Assembly: GCA_016717325.1 (NCBI GenBank)
Contig: JADKFV010000019.1
Location: forward strand, 1 to 62,631
Source: Bacteroidota bacterium
GTDB lineage: Bacteria > Bacteroidota > Bacteroidia > AKYH767-A > OLB10
Direction of reading: 5' to 3'
DNA: 62,631 nt
The notes under the pieces are model-generated. The model was not told the origin of the DNA, searched no databases, and saw nothing but the letters and a program-made list of their open reading frames with translations. Both the position numbers and the translations under genes were made by a program. Shown one piece after another: positions 10,430 through 20,124 of this stretch (positions are counted from its first letter, which is position 1; each line of letters starts with the position of its first letter).

Positions 10430-11188
10430 ATGATAAAAAAAATAGTTTTCTTTTTCGCCATTAGTGCTTTCATTTCATGTGGGCCACCAAAAGAAATTTA
10501 TGTAAATCCGGTAGTGGTTTTTGAAATGAACGACACTATGCATTATCACATTCAAGCCGAACTTATTGATTTACAAGGTTGCTACCAAATAAATAAAAAA
10601 CATGCCATAAGCATTCAGCCATTTCTTGCCGGTTTAGGCCTGGGATATTTTTATACCATGCGCGATGCCGGCAAACGAAACATGCTGCTGTTGTCGGCCA
10701 ATGCAGGCTTTTTGGCTAATGAAGAAGTTGGCAGTATGGGCTCGCCCTATCGTGGGTATAAAAAATTCTGGGATAATAAAACCAAGTACCAATTCATTTC
10801 GGGCACAATAAGTTATGGCTTCGATGATGAACATTATGGTATTAAACTCGGTGCACGTTATTCTCTTTACAATTACCTATTGTTTTATAGAAAATTATAT
10901 CACGAGGATTATATTAGTTTTAGCACATCGGTACCCATATACAAGGATATTACAACTGCAAAAAATTTATACGGGCAATGCCTTTCTCCTTATGTTCACA
11001 TCTTTGTGCGGTATAATCATATTTGTTTGTTTGGTCAAGCGAGCTATAACTTTTTCAATATGAGGCATTTTTACTATCACGAAGTTATACCCAGAGGTGG
11101 TCCAAAAGATCCGGACACGGGTTTCAAAACACGGCAGGCAACCTACAACAAAACCAATATAAATATTGGAGTAAGTTTCGTTTTTTAA
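10430..11188 (+). CDS. Outer-membrane lipoprotein of unknown function
   Basis: The ATG at 10430 opens MIKKIVFFFAISAFISCG, a signal peptide with a lipobox-like FISC; a TTG 33 bases upstream would only add residues before it. The mature part of about 235 residues has alternating hydrophobic/polar strands and aromatic-rich segments (FLAGLGLGYFYT, ISYGFDDEHYGIKLGARYSLYNYLLF) and ends INIGVSFVF, an aromatic-terminated last strand. That pattern fits an outer-membrane beta-barrel or a barrel-like lipoprotein. I recognise no family. It is divergent from the Lgt-like gene, with about 200 bases of AT-rich spacer between them, and convergent with the T9SS gene on its right, with which it may share a terminator. 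The frame is intact. Confidence 0.6.
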   Translation: MIKKIVFFFAISAFISCGPPKEIYVNPVVVFEMNDTMHYHIQAELIDLQGCYQINKKHAISIQPFLAGLGLGYFYTMRDAGKRNMLLLSANAGFLANEEVGSMGSPYRGYKKFWDNKTKYQFISGTISYGFDDEHYGIKLGARYSLYNYLLFYRKLYHEDYISFSTSVPIYKDITTAKNLYGQCLSPYVHIFVRYNHICLFGQASYNFFNMRHFYYHEVIPRGGPKDPDTGFKTRQATYNKTNINIGVSFVF

Positions 11189-11326
11189 ATGTTCTTTTTG
11201 CTGTAAATTTCTTTTGAAACAAAATCAAAGTTTAACAACTTTTATTTTACAACATTGCATTAATGGCAGTGCAAAATACAAAACCCCATCTTATTTTTTT
11301 TCCTTTCTAAAATATTGTTTATAGAA

Positions 11327-11370
11327 TAAAAAAAGCGACACACATTACTGTATATCGCTTTTGCTTTTTG
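11327..11370. terminator. Bidirectional terminator between convergent genes
   Basis: AAAAGCGA (11331-11338) pairs with TCGCTTTT (11355-11362), with A-rich sequence on the left and T-rich on the right, so it can serve both the lipoprotein gene and the T9SS gene ending at 11383. Confidence 0.65.
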
Positions 11371-11382
11371 ATGCTTAGATTT

Positions 11383-13515
11383 TTATTTTACAATGATCAG
11401 TTTTTGTAAACTATTTACCTGCGATGATTCTATTTTTACAAAATATGCTCCCGGCTGCATTGCGGCAATATCATATTCGAGTATTGTTTGTTTTGTTACA
11501 ATATTCAAATCGGTGGCAAGGTCTTTTACAAGTCGTAGATTCATATCATATAATTTTATGTTTACTTTTTCGTCCATCATATCGCCCAGTGTGATGTAGC
11601 ATTTGTTGGAAGCAGGATTTGGAAACACGCCAATCTCTTTACTTTCCACTTTTTGTTTTTGCTGCGGTGCTGCGGCTTCAATATTGTTTTTATCGCTCAT
11701 AGTGCGGGCGCCACCACAGCCATTTATGTAAGCAGTGAATTGCGAACCTTGGTTGGCAACAAAGCCCGGTGTAAGCGACACGTAACCACCGGCATCATAC
11801 TCTACCACCGATGGTGATTGAATCATTTCGGCAGAGGTGATTGAACTCGATGCTTCGTTCTTCGTATATCCACTCCATACATTATTTCCAAAAGAGGCAT
11901 CGGTATAACATCCATAGTATCCGGGCAATAACGAATACCGTGTTTCCCAGTTACCATTAGGAATTTGATTCACCACCCACATCGAAGTTTGATCGAGCGG
12001 ATCGACAGCACACTGGCTATAATCACCACCACGACCATCAGAATCATAACTTTGTCCACTGTAGTAAAACACACCATTGGGCAGTGTTCCCAACGCATCG
12101 GCACTATTGCGCGAATTGTAGGCTGCACTTTGATAATAAGCAGCATTAAAAATACTATAAGTAAGCACAACATCCGATGAGGAGTTTACAGCAAGACTTG
12201 GGTAATACTCGGAAGTAGCTCCCGTACCATCATCGATACGACCAACCTGACTGATGGAAGGTGCAGCGGGATTAACAGACCACCACTGTGTTGAGGCTCG
12301 ATTGGTATTACCTGTAGCAGGCAAAAATATGGGATGTGTGCACCATAATAAACCATTTCTATATACGCAGTTGCTAAGCATAGATGCACCAAAAATATTT
12401 ACAGCACTAAATGTTGTTCCTCCTCCCAATTGTTTTGGACATTTCAAACTATCGGTTGCAAACGCCTGCCATGGACTGGTTCCATAACTGCTTGCCTGCA
12501 CCAGTTGGGGCACGCTATTTATGTACCATGAGTCTATGTAACCAGTATTGTTCAAATTGGGATTGCCTGTTTTTACAAGATATAATCTGTCGATAGCGTT
12601 ATCATAAGTAAATGCCGGTGCTGCAAGCCATAATGAATTCCAATAATAAAAATTTGCAGAGGCGGCTGCATATACCTGTGCTTTGTTCAACACATAAATA
12701 CCTGGAGCGTTTCCGCATAAAATATTACCTGCTACGCAAATCCAATCTTTATTAAAACCAATCATGGCGAAATCCATCCACGCGGTATTTGATGCATCAA
12801 CATCAATATCATACCAATACCATCCTTGAGTAGGATCGGAATTGTAAGAAATCAACAAACGAAAAAAAGAATTTACATTTCCGGCACCGCAGGTTTGGGT
12901 AGCGCCATTTAGCGCAAGAGCTACAAACCGCTGTCCATAAGGATCGTACATAATGCGGGGATCAAACACAAAGCCTGTCATTCCAAAAAAAGCAGCTAGT
13001 GTAACATCACTTATTACTGCTCCGCTTTGTTTATTTATTATACGTGCATCATCGTTAGCAAGTAATACAATGTGCGAAGGCCCTGCGGCAATTTGTGCAT
13101 CGGATGGATCTAGTCCTCCCTGTTGATTACCCAAACCCGTGCGTGCCGGTGATTGACTTGTTACCTTTTGTCCCGGTTCAAAAGTCGGTGGCGCACTCAC
13201 TTGTTTATTCTCATCTATTTGATAAAAAGGTGCACTCTTACGCATAGAATTATCTTTTGTAAACTGCATTTCATTCATCAATCTTTCGATACTTTGTTCG
13301 TCATCATCATCAATTTCTTTGGCAAAAAACTGATCAACAATTTTTGTTTCGCCCTTGTACCTGATGTTTGCAGGCGATTGCTCAGCAGCCTTTATATCTT
13401 TTATTGTCCCTCCCGGGCCGTTCAAGGTTCCTGCGGTTCCATTGATTGTTGTTTGTGCATTTGCACCAATAGCCATCATGCATAACATGGCTATATATAT
13501 TTGTATTCGTGTCAT
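11383..13515 (-). CDS. Secreted T9SS protein of 710 residues, propeller-like body
   Basis: The signal peptide MTRIQIYIAMLCMMAIGANAQ is followed by an N-terminal linker region to about residue 140. The body begins QGGLDPSDAQIAAGPSHIV, then IMYDPYGQRFVALAL, a pattern I know from secreted Bacteroidota proteins whose central part is probably a beta-propeller. No catalytic motif is evident. The final 80 residues (IGVFPNPASNKCYITLGD ... NIKLYDMNLRLVKDL ... AAMQPGAYFVKIES ... LQKLIIVK) form a T9SS type A sorting domain, so the protein is exported and probably cleaved and anchored at the surface or released. The frame is intact. It ends 55 bases after the gene at 13571-14629 on the same strand, so the two may form one transcript. 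Export is confident, function unknown. Confidence 0.82.
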   Translation of the reverse strand: MTRIQIYIAMLCMMAIGANAQTTINGTAGTLNGPGGTIKDIKAAEQSPANIRYKGETKIVDQFFAKEIDDDDEQSIERLMNEMQFTKDNSMRKSAPFYQIDENKQVSAPPTFEPGQKVTSQSPARTGLGNQQGGLDPSDAQIAAGPSHIVLLANDDARIINKQSGAVISDVTLAAFFGMTGFVFDPRIMYDPYGQRFVALALNGATQTCGAGNVNSFFRLLISYNSDPTQGWYWYDIDVDASNTAWMDFAMIGFNKDWICVAGNILCGNAPGIYVLNKAQVYAAASANFYYWNSLWLAAPAFTYDNAIDRLYLVKTGNPNLNNTGYIDSWYINSVPQLVQASSYGTSPWQAFATDSLKCPKQLGGGTTFSAVNIFGASMLSNCVYRNGLLWCTHPIFLPATGNTNRASTQWWSVNPAAPSISQVGRIDDGTGATSEYYPSLAVNSSSDVVLTYSIFNAAYYQSAAYNSRNSADALGTLPNGVFYYSGQSYDSDGRGGDYSQCAVDPLDQTSMWVVNQIPNGNWETRYSLLPGYYGCYTDASFGNNVWSGYTKNEASSSITSAEMIQSPSVVEYDAGGYVSLTPGFVANQGSQFTAYINGCGGARTMSDKNNIEAAAPQQKQKVESKEIGVFPNPASNKCYITLGDMMDEKVNIKLYDMNLRLVKDLATDLNIVTKQTILEYDIAAMQPGAYFVKIESSQVNSLQKLIIVK

Positions 13516-13570
13516 ATCTTTTATTTTTAATTTTTTGTTACTTACTATTTTTCAATAAAATGATATGGGA

Positions 13571-14629
13571 TTATTTAAGCTGTATTGCTTCTATTTTCTT
13601 TTCAAGCTCTTTTATTTTGTTGTTCAATTGTATAATGTACAGTGCCTGTTCTTCTACTTTTTCAATAATTTTTCCTTGCATTTCGCCAACAGCCATACCA
13701 CCTTCTTCTACTTCGCAAGCAGGAGGCATTCCGGGTAAATGGTTGTATTGCTTTATGTGCTCTTCAACCTGTTCTATGGTATTTAAATTATAGTTTTTAC
13801 TGAATACATAATCGGGAAACGGAGTGAGTTGCACACGCACTTCGGTACAAATAATTTTTCCTCCTACCGTAAGGCTATAACCTGTGGCCGGTGATGAAGC
13901 ATTCACAATCATGTTTGCTGCATATGTAGTGCCATCAAAATAACCTGCATATGCAGGCCCTCCGCTATTAGAGGCATAACCATACACTCCATACCTATAG
14001 CCGGCAGTTCCTGTTGCATAACCATATACTCCATAACCCACACCGGTATAAGCCCCTGCATCGGCAGTACCATATAAACCCATATATCCACCTATTCCTT
14101 CAACGCCTATTCCATAACCATCGGCACATTTCGACACGGCATGCACACCTCTTATGTCTAATGTTCCTAAATAATTTGTTTGAGCATTTATAGTGTAAAA
14201 AGAGTTGGATGTAGGAGGGCCTTGCACATCGAGTTTATAATTTCCTCCTGCTGCCAAATTACCTATCGATACATATCCATTTCCAGTAATTACAAGTGGG
14301 AAATTGTTTGATGGAACATACCTCACGCTATAGTTATTGTTACCAAGCATACCAGTGTTCCATTGAACTGCCCCTCCAAACTTATATGCAAAAGCTGCAT
14401 TTGCTGTTACGCTACCCTTATCCATAAACATGGTAGCACCGGCAGTTGTCGATTTTATTCCCAGCGTTACAGCGCTGCTTTTTTCCACATACAGGTTGGC
14501 GCCATTTATGTTTGTGCCAACCGATACATTGTTTGTAAGGGTAACAGGATGCACCACTCCGGCTGTGGTTGTCCATTGTGCGTTTGCAAACGTGGTAGCT
14601 AACAGGATAGTGGCAGCTACGGCCATCAT
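13571..14629 (-). CDS. Secreted tail-fibre/peptidase-S74-like protein with C-terminal coiled coil
   Basis: 352 residues with a signal peptide (ATILLATTFANA). The middle is glycine- and tyrosine-rich, with short repeats such as YGVYGYA and GYGVYGYATGT near residues 190-235, as in trimeric fibre shafts. The end (EVRVQLTPFPDYVFSKNYNL, EQVEEHIKQYNHLPGMP, GMAVGEMQGKIIEKVEEQ) is the conserved C-terminal module often found after an S74-like intramolecular chaperone region in Bacteroidota, and it closes with a heptad coiled coil (NNKIKELEKKIEAI). A trimeric surface fibre or adhesin is the likely nature. The gene is the first of a pair with the T9SS protein downstream. No T9SS tail is present. The frame is intact. 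Confidence 0.7.
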   Translation of the reverse strand: MMAVAATILLATTFANAQWTTTAGVVHPVTLTNNVSVGTNINGANLYVEKSSAVTLGIKSTTAGATMFMDKGSVTANAAFAYKFGGAVQWNTGMLGNNNYSVRYVPSNNFPLVITGNGYVSIGNLAAGGNYKLDVQGPPTSNSFYTINAQTNYLGTLDIRGVHAVSKCADGYGIGVEGIGGYMGLYGTADAGAYTGVGYGVYGYATGTAGYRYGVYGYASNSGGPAYAGYFDGTTYAANMIVNASSPATGYSLTVGGKIICTEVRVQLTPFPDYVFSKNYNLNTIEQVEEHIKQYNHLPGMPPACEVEEGGMAVGEMQGKIIEKVEEQALYIIQLNNKIKELEKKIEAIQLK

Positions 14630-14695
14630 TGCTTGAAATTGTTTTTCATCACATTTAATTTTTTAAAATTTTTATTAATAAGAGATTGGTCACAA

Positions 14696-14703
14696 CAAAG
14701 ATA
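14696..14703 (-). promoter_or_regulatory. Possible -7 element for the fibre/T9SS gene pair
   Basis: TATCTTTG on the minus strand matches TAnnTTTG exactly, 66 bases before the ATG at 14629. No clear TTG partner is seen at the usual spacing. Confidence 0.4.
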
Positions 14704-14808
14704 TATTATCAATTGACTATTGGTGTTTTCTAAACGTAAATTACCGTTCATTTTTATTGAATAAAAATAATGTTAGGATATCAATTTAATTTTTATGGAA
14801 ACTATTTA

Positions 14809-14816
14809 TATATTTG
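14809..14816 (+). promoter_or_regulatory. Possible -7 element of the VOC-family gene
   Basis: TATATTTG matches TAnnTTTG exactly and ends 22 bases before the ATG at 14839. No TTTG is seen at the expected upstream position. Confidence 0.4.
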
Positions 14817-14838
14817 TTAACCCAAATAAGTACTAATA

Positions 14839-15258
14839 ATGGAAAAAGGACGTGTGACAGGTTTAGGCGGTGTATTTTTTAAGTGTAAAGATCCCGATGC
14901 TATAAAACAATGGTACAATCAAAAATTAGGAATAAATTGTGATGCCTATGGCACTACCTTCGAATGGCGCAAAAGTGACAACCCTGCTGAAAAGGGATAT
15001 ACAGCTTGGAGTCCATTCAAAGAAACCACCAAATACTTCGAACCTTCGGCAAAGGAATTTATGATCAACTATCGTGTCGAAAACTTAGAAGCATTGGTAG
15101 ATGAATTGCGCAATGGAGGGGTCACAATTTGCGATGAAATAGAACGATTTGAATATGGTAAGTTTGTGCATGTATTGGATCCAGAGGGCAACAAAATAGA
15201 ATTATGGGAGCCCAATGATATCGAACACGAAAAAATATTGAATGTAGTAACTAAGTAG
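14839..15258 (+). CDS. VOC-family (glyoxalase/bleomycin resistance-like) protein
   Basis: 139 residues, a normal length for a single two-module VOC protein. GLGGVFFKCKDPDAIKQWYNQKLG is split over residues 8-31 and forms the first beta-alpha-beta module; VHVLDPEGNKIELWEP at the end carries the C-terminal metal-ligand glutamate of the fold. The EFMINYRVENLEALVDELR segment is the second-module helix start. The fold supports glyoxalase I, dioxygenase or antibiotic-binding roles, and the sequence does not decide among them. It is cytosolic with no signal peptide. It stands alone between divergent and co-directional genes. The frame is intact. Confidence 0.85.
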   Translation: MEKGRVTGLGGVFFKCKDPDAIKQWYNQKLGINCDAYGTTFEWRKSDNPAEKGYTAWSPFKETTKYFEPSAKEFMINYRVENLEALVDELRNGGVTICDEIERFEYGKFVHVLDPEGNKIELWEPNDIEHEKILNVVTK

Positions 15259-15374
15259 TATTCATTTGCTTATTATTTATTAGCAAACAAAAGCAACAGA
15301 AAACAATAAAATAACGTCTTTAATAAAGTCACTCTAAATAACATATAAACCGGTATTTCTAAAAACATAACAAA

Positions 15375-17933
15375 ATGAATTTGAAAAAAATCTACTTAGT
15401 TGTTTTGGCAGCTCTTTGTCTTATTCCAAACCTAATTTGGGGGCAACTCACTGTGAACACCAATTTAACACCACAGCAACTTGTGCAAAATGTGTTGCTG
15501 GGTTCCGGCATTACCGCTTTCAACATTACATACACAGGTGCGCCCAATGCTATAGGTTCGTTCAATGGTGCCAATTCTAATATTGGTATTGGCTCAGGAG
15601 TGATTATGACATCGGGCGATATAGCAAATGCACCCGGGCCAAATAACTTAGGGAGCCGGTACCCCAATCAAACCCCTGGCGATAATGATCTCAACAACCT
15701 TGGTGGTGGCAACACTTTCGATGGATGCATTCTTGAGTTTGATTTTATTCCTTTATCGAACAATATAAAATTCAATTTTGCCTTTGGTTCAGAAGAGTAC
15801 AATGAATTTGTGAACACTTCCTTCAATGATGTGTTTGCTTTTTTTCTTAGCGGCCCTGGTATTGTTGGGTTAAAAAATATTGCACTTATTCCCAATACAA
15901 CACTTCCTGTTTCTATCAACAATATAAACAACGGCAATGCTAACGCAGGGCCTTGTATGAACTGCACATATTTTTACGATAACTTTGGTGGCACTACTGT
16001 GCAATATGATGCATTTACAACTGTACTTACTGCACAATCTGCTGTTATAGCCTGTGATACCTTTCATATAAAACTAGCCATTGCCGATGTAGCCAATGGT
16101 GTTTTAGATTCGGGCGTGTTGCTCGAAGCCGGCAGTTTACCGGTGGTATTCCCAATGTATTGGCACAATTTTCATCGGCATACGCAGCCAACGATTCTTC
16201 AATTATAGAAGGCTGTACAGATGTGACGGTTACATTTTCGTATCCCAATCCTGTGCCTAACGATGTGTATATAAAATTGAATATAAGTGGTACAGCAGTG
16301 AATGGTGTTGATTACAACCAGTTACCCGATAGTGTAAAAATTGCTGCCGGAGATTCTTCAGGATTCATAAGCATTTACCCTACTCCTGATGGTTTAACAG
16401 AAGGTACCGAAACTATAATTTTTACTCAAACCAATACCCCATTTTGTTTAGTGCCACCTCCACCACTTCTCATAAAAATAAAAGATAAAGTTCCTTTTAC
16501 GGTGTCTGTTTCTAATGATACTACTATTTGCCCGGGACAATCAATTAATCTGATAGCTACCTATTTATCGGCTCAACAGCCCGTGACGTACAACTGGGAT
16601 AACGGTGCCGATTTGGATTCAATTTATAGTGTTTCGCCCACATCCACCACTACTTATAACGTAACAATTACCGATGCATGCGGGCAACCACTAAACGAAA
16701 CGGTTACGGTATACGTACTGCCAAATGGACCGGTTTTAACACTCAGTGATACCACTATTTGCCCCGGCCAAAGCGTTACATTAAGTGCCGGCATTGCTCA
16801 AGGTGCTGCACCGTTCGTATATAACTGGAACAATGGCGCTGCCAATACACCCACTTACGCTGTTAGTCCAAATACAACAACAACTTATTCTATTTCGGTA
16901 ACGGATAACTGCAACCAACAAAGTACCGGCAGTATCACTGTAAATGTGTCATCGGGCCCACCGGCTCTTACGCTCACTCCTGGCGATACAGCAATTTGTC
17001 CGGGACAATCGCTTACCTTAACTGTAAATGCTTCAGGTGCAGGGCCATATTTTTACAATTGGAACAATGGCGCAGCACAAACGGCTTCGTATAATGTTAC
17101 ACCAGCCAACACTACAACGTATATAGTTACTGTTACAGATAATTGTTCACAGCAAGTATCCGACACTGTAACTGTTTCCGTATTAGCTTCTGCACCTATA
17201 GTTGCTATCACCCCCAACGACACTACGTTATGTAAAGGCACAACACTCAATCTTAGTGGTACTGCAGTAAATGGCGCAGGAACACTTATCTATAACTGGA
17301 ATAATGGTAGTGGCAATGCGGCAAATTATTCTATAACAGCAACTACATCTTCTACAGTTATGCTTGCAATTACCGACCAGTGTGGCAATACAGGTATGGA
17401 TAGCATTAAGGTTACATCTAACGATCCTCCGCAAGGAACAGTTACCTCGGCCAAATTCTGTTTGTAACGACAATCCGGTTCTGTTTCAATTTGTAGGAAC
17501 TGCCGGCAGCAATGCTGCTTATTCTTGGAGTTTTGTAAATGCATCTCCTGCCACTGCAACAGGTGCCGGACCTATAAACACAACATGGGCTTCAGCCGGC
17601 TTGCAAACGTATACTATAACCGTTAACGATGGTGTTTGCCCAAAACTGGAGTTGACTGGAGAAGTTCAAATAAATCCATGTGCCATTGTTATTCCAAATG
17701 TATTTACTCCAAATGGCGATTTATTAAACGAAACGTTTTTTATTAAAAATCTCGAAAGCTTCCCAAATACAAAGGTGAAAATATTTAATCGCTGGGGAAG
17801 AATATTACTTGATTCAAATAATTACAAAAACGACTGGAAGGCAACCGATGCACCTGATGGGGTTTACTATTACACGGTAACACTTTATAACGGAACCGAG
17901 TTTAACGGAACAGTTTCTATTTTGAGAAAATAA
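15375..17933 (+). CDS. Choice-of-anchor L / Ig-repeat protein with T9SS type B (gliding-associated) tail; two frameshifts
   Basis: A signal peptide (MNLKKIYLVVLAALCLIPNLIWG) is followed by a choice-of-anchor L domain with GSGVIMTSGD and EFDFIPLSNNIKFNFAFGSEEY (residues about 30-250). Next come a Calx-beta-like segment (VTVTFSYPNP ... GTAVNGVDY) and four tandem Ig-like repeats, each starting near DTTICPGQS, with N[WY]NNGA in the centre. The final domain (PNVFTPNGDLLNETFFIK ... VKIFNRWGRILLD ... DGVYYYTVTLYNG) is the type B sorting domain linked to gliding-motility surface proteins. One base seems missing in a T run near 16140-16150 and one extra near the A run at 17452; the protein is continuous across both once corrected. 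It is a likely long surface adhesin of about 850 residues. A strong terminator follows. Confidence 0.85.
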
Positions 17934-17958
17934 ATTTTTTCGTTCCAATTTTTAGAAG

Positions 17959-17993
17959 CAAGCTTAACACAAAAGTTAAGCTTGTTTTTTTTT
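17959..17993 (+). terminator. Rho-independent terminator of the type B T9SS gene
   Basis: CAAGCTTAAC (17959-17968) pairs perfectly with GTTAAGCTTG (17975-17984) around a 6-base loop, followed by nine T residues. It lies 26 bases after the stop. Confidence 0.9.
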
Positions 17994-18203
17994 ATACTAT
18001 AGTTTATGATTTAGGCGATTCAACAATTTAGCATTTATACCGAAACAACTTTGGTTTTGGAGAAACAAGCTATGAAGTTGTTCGGTATTACTAAGAGTCC
18101 GTTATATTTTGATTCGAAAATCTAACTGCTCTTACTATAGATAATTATTAATTCACCTTTTTAAAAAAATTTATCCCTTTATTTACCCTCTTTAATTCAA
18201 TAA

Positions 18204-18910
18204 ATGAAAAGCGCTATAAAAAATATTTTTGTTCAAATTTCTCTGGTCGGATTATTTCTGATACTATGTTCTTCCACACTTTTAGCACAGCTTCCTTACC
18301 GCATATCTGCTGTGTTCACTATCAAAGAAAAGCGCCCCGATAGCACTTACGCACTTATTAAAGGAACAGTGTACTACGATAAGCTGGTGAATAAAATAAT
18401 ATACAATGTTACCTTTCCCGAAAAAGAACAATGGGTACTGGAAGATACCATTACATATAAATACCGGAATGGAAAATTTGTTGGGAAATATGCTTCAGCC
18501 ATGCAAACAGAATTTTCAATTTTCAGCATGGCGCTTAAAGGCAACATGGCCGATTTCGGTTTGCCCGAAACGCCTTTCAAATTAGAAAAAGTGGAACAAG
18601 AAAAAGACATGATTATTTCTACCTGGCATTTGTACGGTAAGAGTGTGACTAAACCAATCAGCAAAATTTTATTATCGAAAATAGATAAGAAACTCAACGG
18701 GTTGATTATTTTTACCTCCGATGAAAAAATGGCTTCGAAGCAATTTTATGAAACTATGTTTTTGTAAAAGGAGTTTGGTTTCCACAAAAAGTGACACAGT
18801 ATGTATTTACCAAAGGGGGCGAAAATCTTCAGCTTACAAGTTATAGCAACATCCTTATAAATGACAAAGCGAATAATGAAATGTACAATTATACTATTAC
18901 TACTAAGTAG
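18204..18910 (+). CDS. Secreted protein resembling LolA-type lipoprotein carriers; one frameshift
   Basis: The signal peptide MKSAIKNIFVQISLVGLFLILCSSTLLAQ is intact, and the mature part (FTIKEKRPDSTYALIKGTVYYDKLVNKIIYNVTFP, given here as a pattern of curved strands; TITYKYRNGKFV; ISTWHLYG; KILLSKIDKKLNGLIIF) resembles the half-barrel of LolA-like outer-membrane lipoprotein-sorting proteins. The frame stops at 18767. One more T in the run at about 18758-18763 restores VKGVWFPQKVTQYVFTKGG and carries the protein to a stop at 18910. The extended frame overlaps the yidD-like gene by about 50 bases, which fits the overlapping style of this operon. Function is inferred from fold-like pattern only; a general periplasmic lipid- or lipoprotein-binding role is a guess. 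Confidence 0.6.
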
Positions 18911-19262
18911 TTTTTATTTTGCCAACAGTCAATCGGTGGCCGATGTAAATATACTTATGAGTGCTGCACCGTATACAAAACAAAATGTTGCAAAAAAATA
19001 TAAGCTCGAGCAAAACCAAAACGAAGTGCAAATGGTATTCACCGGATTATTTCGCTTTTACAAATATGTAATATCATCGCAGGATATGAATGTGTGTACA
19101 TTTTCACCATCGTGTTCCGAGTATGGATTATTATGTATACGCGAACATGGTGTTATGCGTGGTGCGTTGCAAACCCTCGACCGTATGATGCGCTGCAATC
19201 CGCTTAGCCCTGAACATTATTTGCGCGACCAAAAAACAGGATTATTTATTGACAAACCTTGA
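18876..19262 (+). CDS. yidD: YidD-family protein with signal peptide
   Basis: The YidD core is clear: FRFYKYVISSQDMNVCTFSPSCSEYG, split over residues about 63-88, then REHGVMRGALQTLDRMMRCNP. The cysteines and the PSCSEY box are the family signature. In other bacteria YidD is a small inner-membrane-associated factor that helps YidC insert proteins. Here the domain is preceded by a cleavable-looking signal peptide (MKCTIILLLLSSFYFANSQ) and about 40 further residues, so it is likely periplasmic, unlike the cytosolic-side classic YidD. ATG at 18876 is preferred over ATG at 18861 because it starts right at the signal peptide. The gene overlaps its neighbours on both sides, and lacks the usual rnpA/yidC context, so this is a paralogue with a different job. 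Confidence 0.85.
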   Translation: MKCTIILLLLSSFYFANSQSVADVNILMSAAPYTKQNVAKKYKLEQNQNEVQMVFTGLFRFYKYVISSQDMNVCTFSPSCSEYGLLCIREHGVMRGALQTLDRMMRCNPLSPEHYLRDQKTGLFIDKP

Positions 19263-19272
19263 TTTGTTTAGC

Positions 19273-20124
19273 GTGAAATACTTTTTAAAAAACACATTCT
19301 TTTCATCACTATTTTTTATGATGTTATTTTTTGCCGGCAACAAAATGCATGCACAAAATATTTTCGATAATGAAAGTAGTATCAAGTATGCCTATTACTT
19401 ATTTGAAAATGAACGATTCGAAAATGCCGCTAAAGAATTTGAGCGCCTGGTTTATATTTTGCCGCAAGACGATTCGCTAAAACTGTTTCTTGTAAAAAGT
19501 TATCGTAAAGGAAAAGTATTTAAGCAGGCATTATTACGTTCGCACGAACTTCAAATTACAAACAACGCACTGATAAATGAGTGGGAAAAAGAAGGCCTTA
19601 AAAATTTATGGCAAAGCGGGCAGGCAAAAAAAACTGACAGCGCCCTGTTGGTTACCAAAGCACAAACATTTTTCGAAAAAGAAATTGCCACCACACTTGG
19701 GCTGGCTTATAGTTATAAATGGAAAGACGCCCGAAATAAAAGTGCAGAAAACAAATTTGCCGACAGTGCAAAAACTATTTTGCTCCACAACATTTTAGTA
19801 CAACAAAAAAACGAAAAGTATAAAAACCCCGGTGTGGCATTGGCATTATCAACTGTAATTCCGGGCTTGGGCAAAGTGTATGCCGGCCGATGGAAAGATG
19901 GAATTATTTCGCTGTTATTTGTTGGTGGCATGGGCATACAGGCTTACCGTGCATTTGATCAGCGTGGCGTAAAAAGCACGCGGGGATGGATTTTCGCCAC
20001 TATGGGTACCGGATTTTATCTTGGCAATTTATATGGCTCGTACCATGCTGCCCGTATACGCAACAATAAAATAAATGAAAAATATCTTTTGCAAATCAAT
20101 AATAGCCTGGATAGTTTGTACTAG
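19273..20124 (+). CDS. TPR protein with C-terminal membrane hairpin (PGxGxxYxG motif), copy 1
   Basis: A GTG at 19273, 11 bases after the yidD stop, begins the signal peptide (KYFLKNTFFSSLFFMMLFFAGNKMHAQ) directly and is preferred to an upstream TTG. Residues about 30-150 form TPR-like helices (YAYYLFENERFENAAKEFERL). After a charged linker come VALALSTVIPGLGKVYAGRWKDG and two hydrophobic segments (IISLLFVGGMGIQ, GWIFATMGTGFYLGNLY), a pattern I know from DUF5683/TM2-like membrane modules. The protein is about 283 residues, exported and membrane-bound. It overlaps the next gene, its paralogue, by 50 bases. A structural or trafficking role in the envelope is possible, but nothing in the sequence fixes it. 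Confidence 0.7.
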   Translation: MKYFLKNTFFSSLFFMMLFFAGNKMHAQNIFDNESSIKYAYYLFENERFENAAKEFERLVYILPQDDSLKLFLVKSYRKGKVFKQALLRSHELQITNNALINEWEKEGLKNLWQSGQAKKTDSALLVTKAQTFFEKEIATTLGLAYSYKWKDARNKSAENKFADSAKTILLHNILVQQKNEKYKNPGVALALSTVIPGLGKVYAGRWKDGIISLLFVGGMGIQAYRAFDQRGVKSTRGWIFATMGTGFYLGNLYGSYHAARIRNNKINEKYLLQINNSLDSLY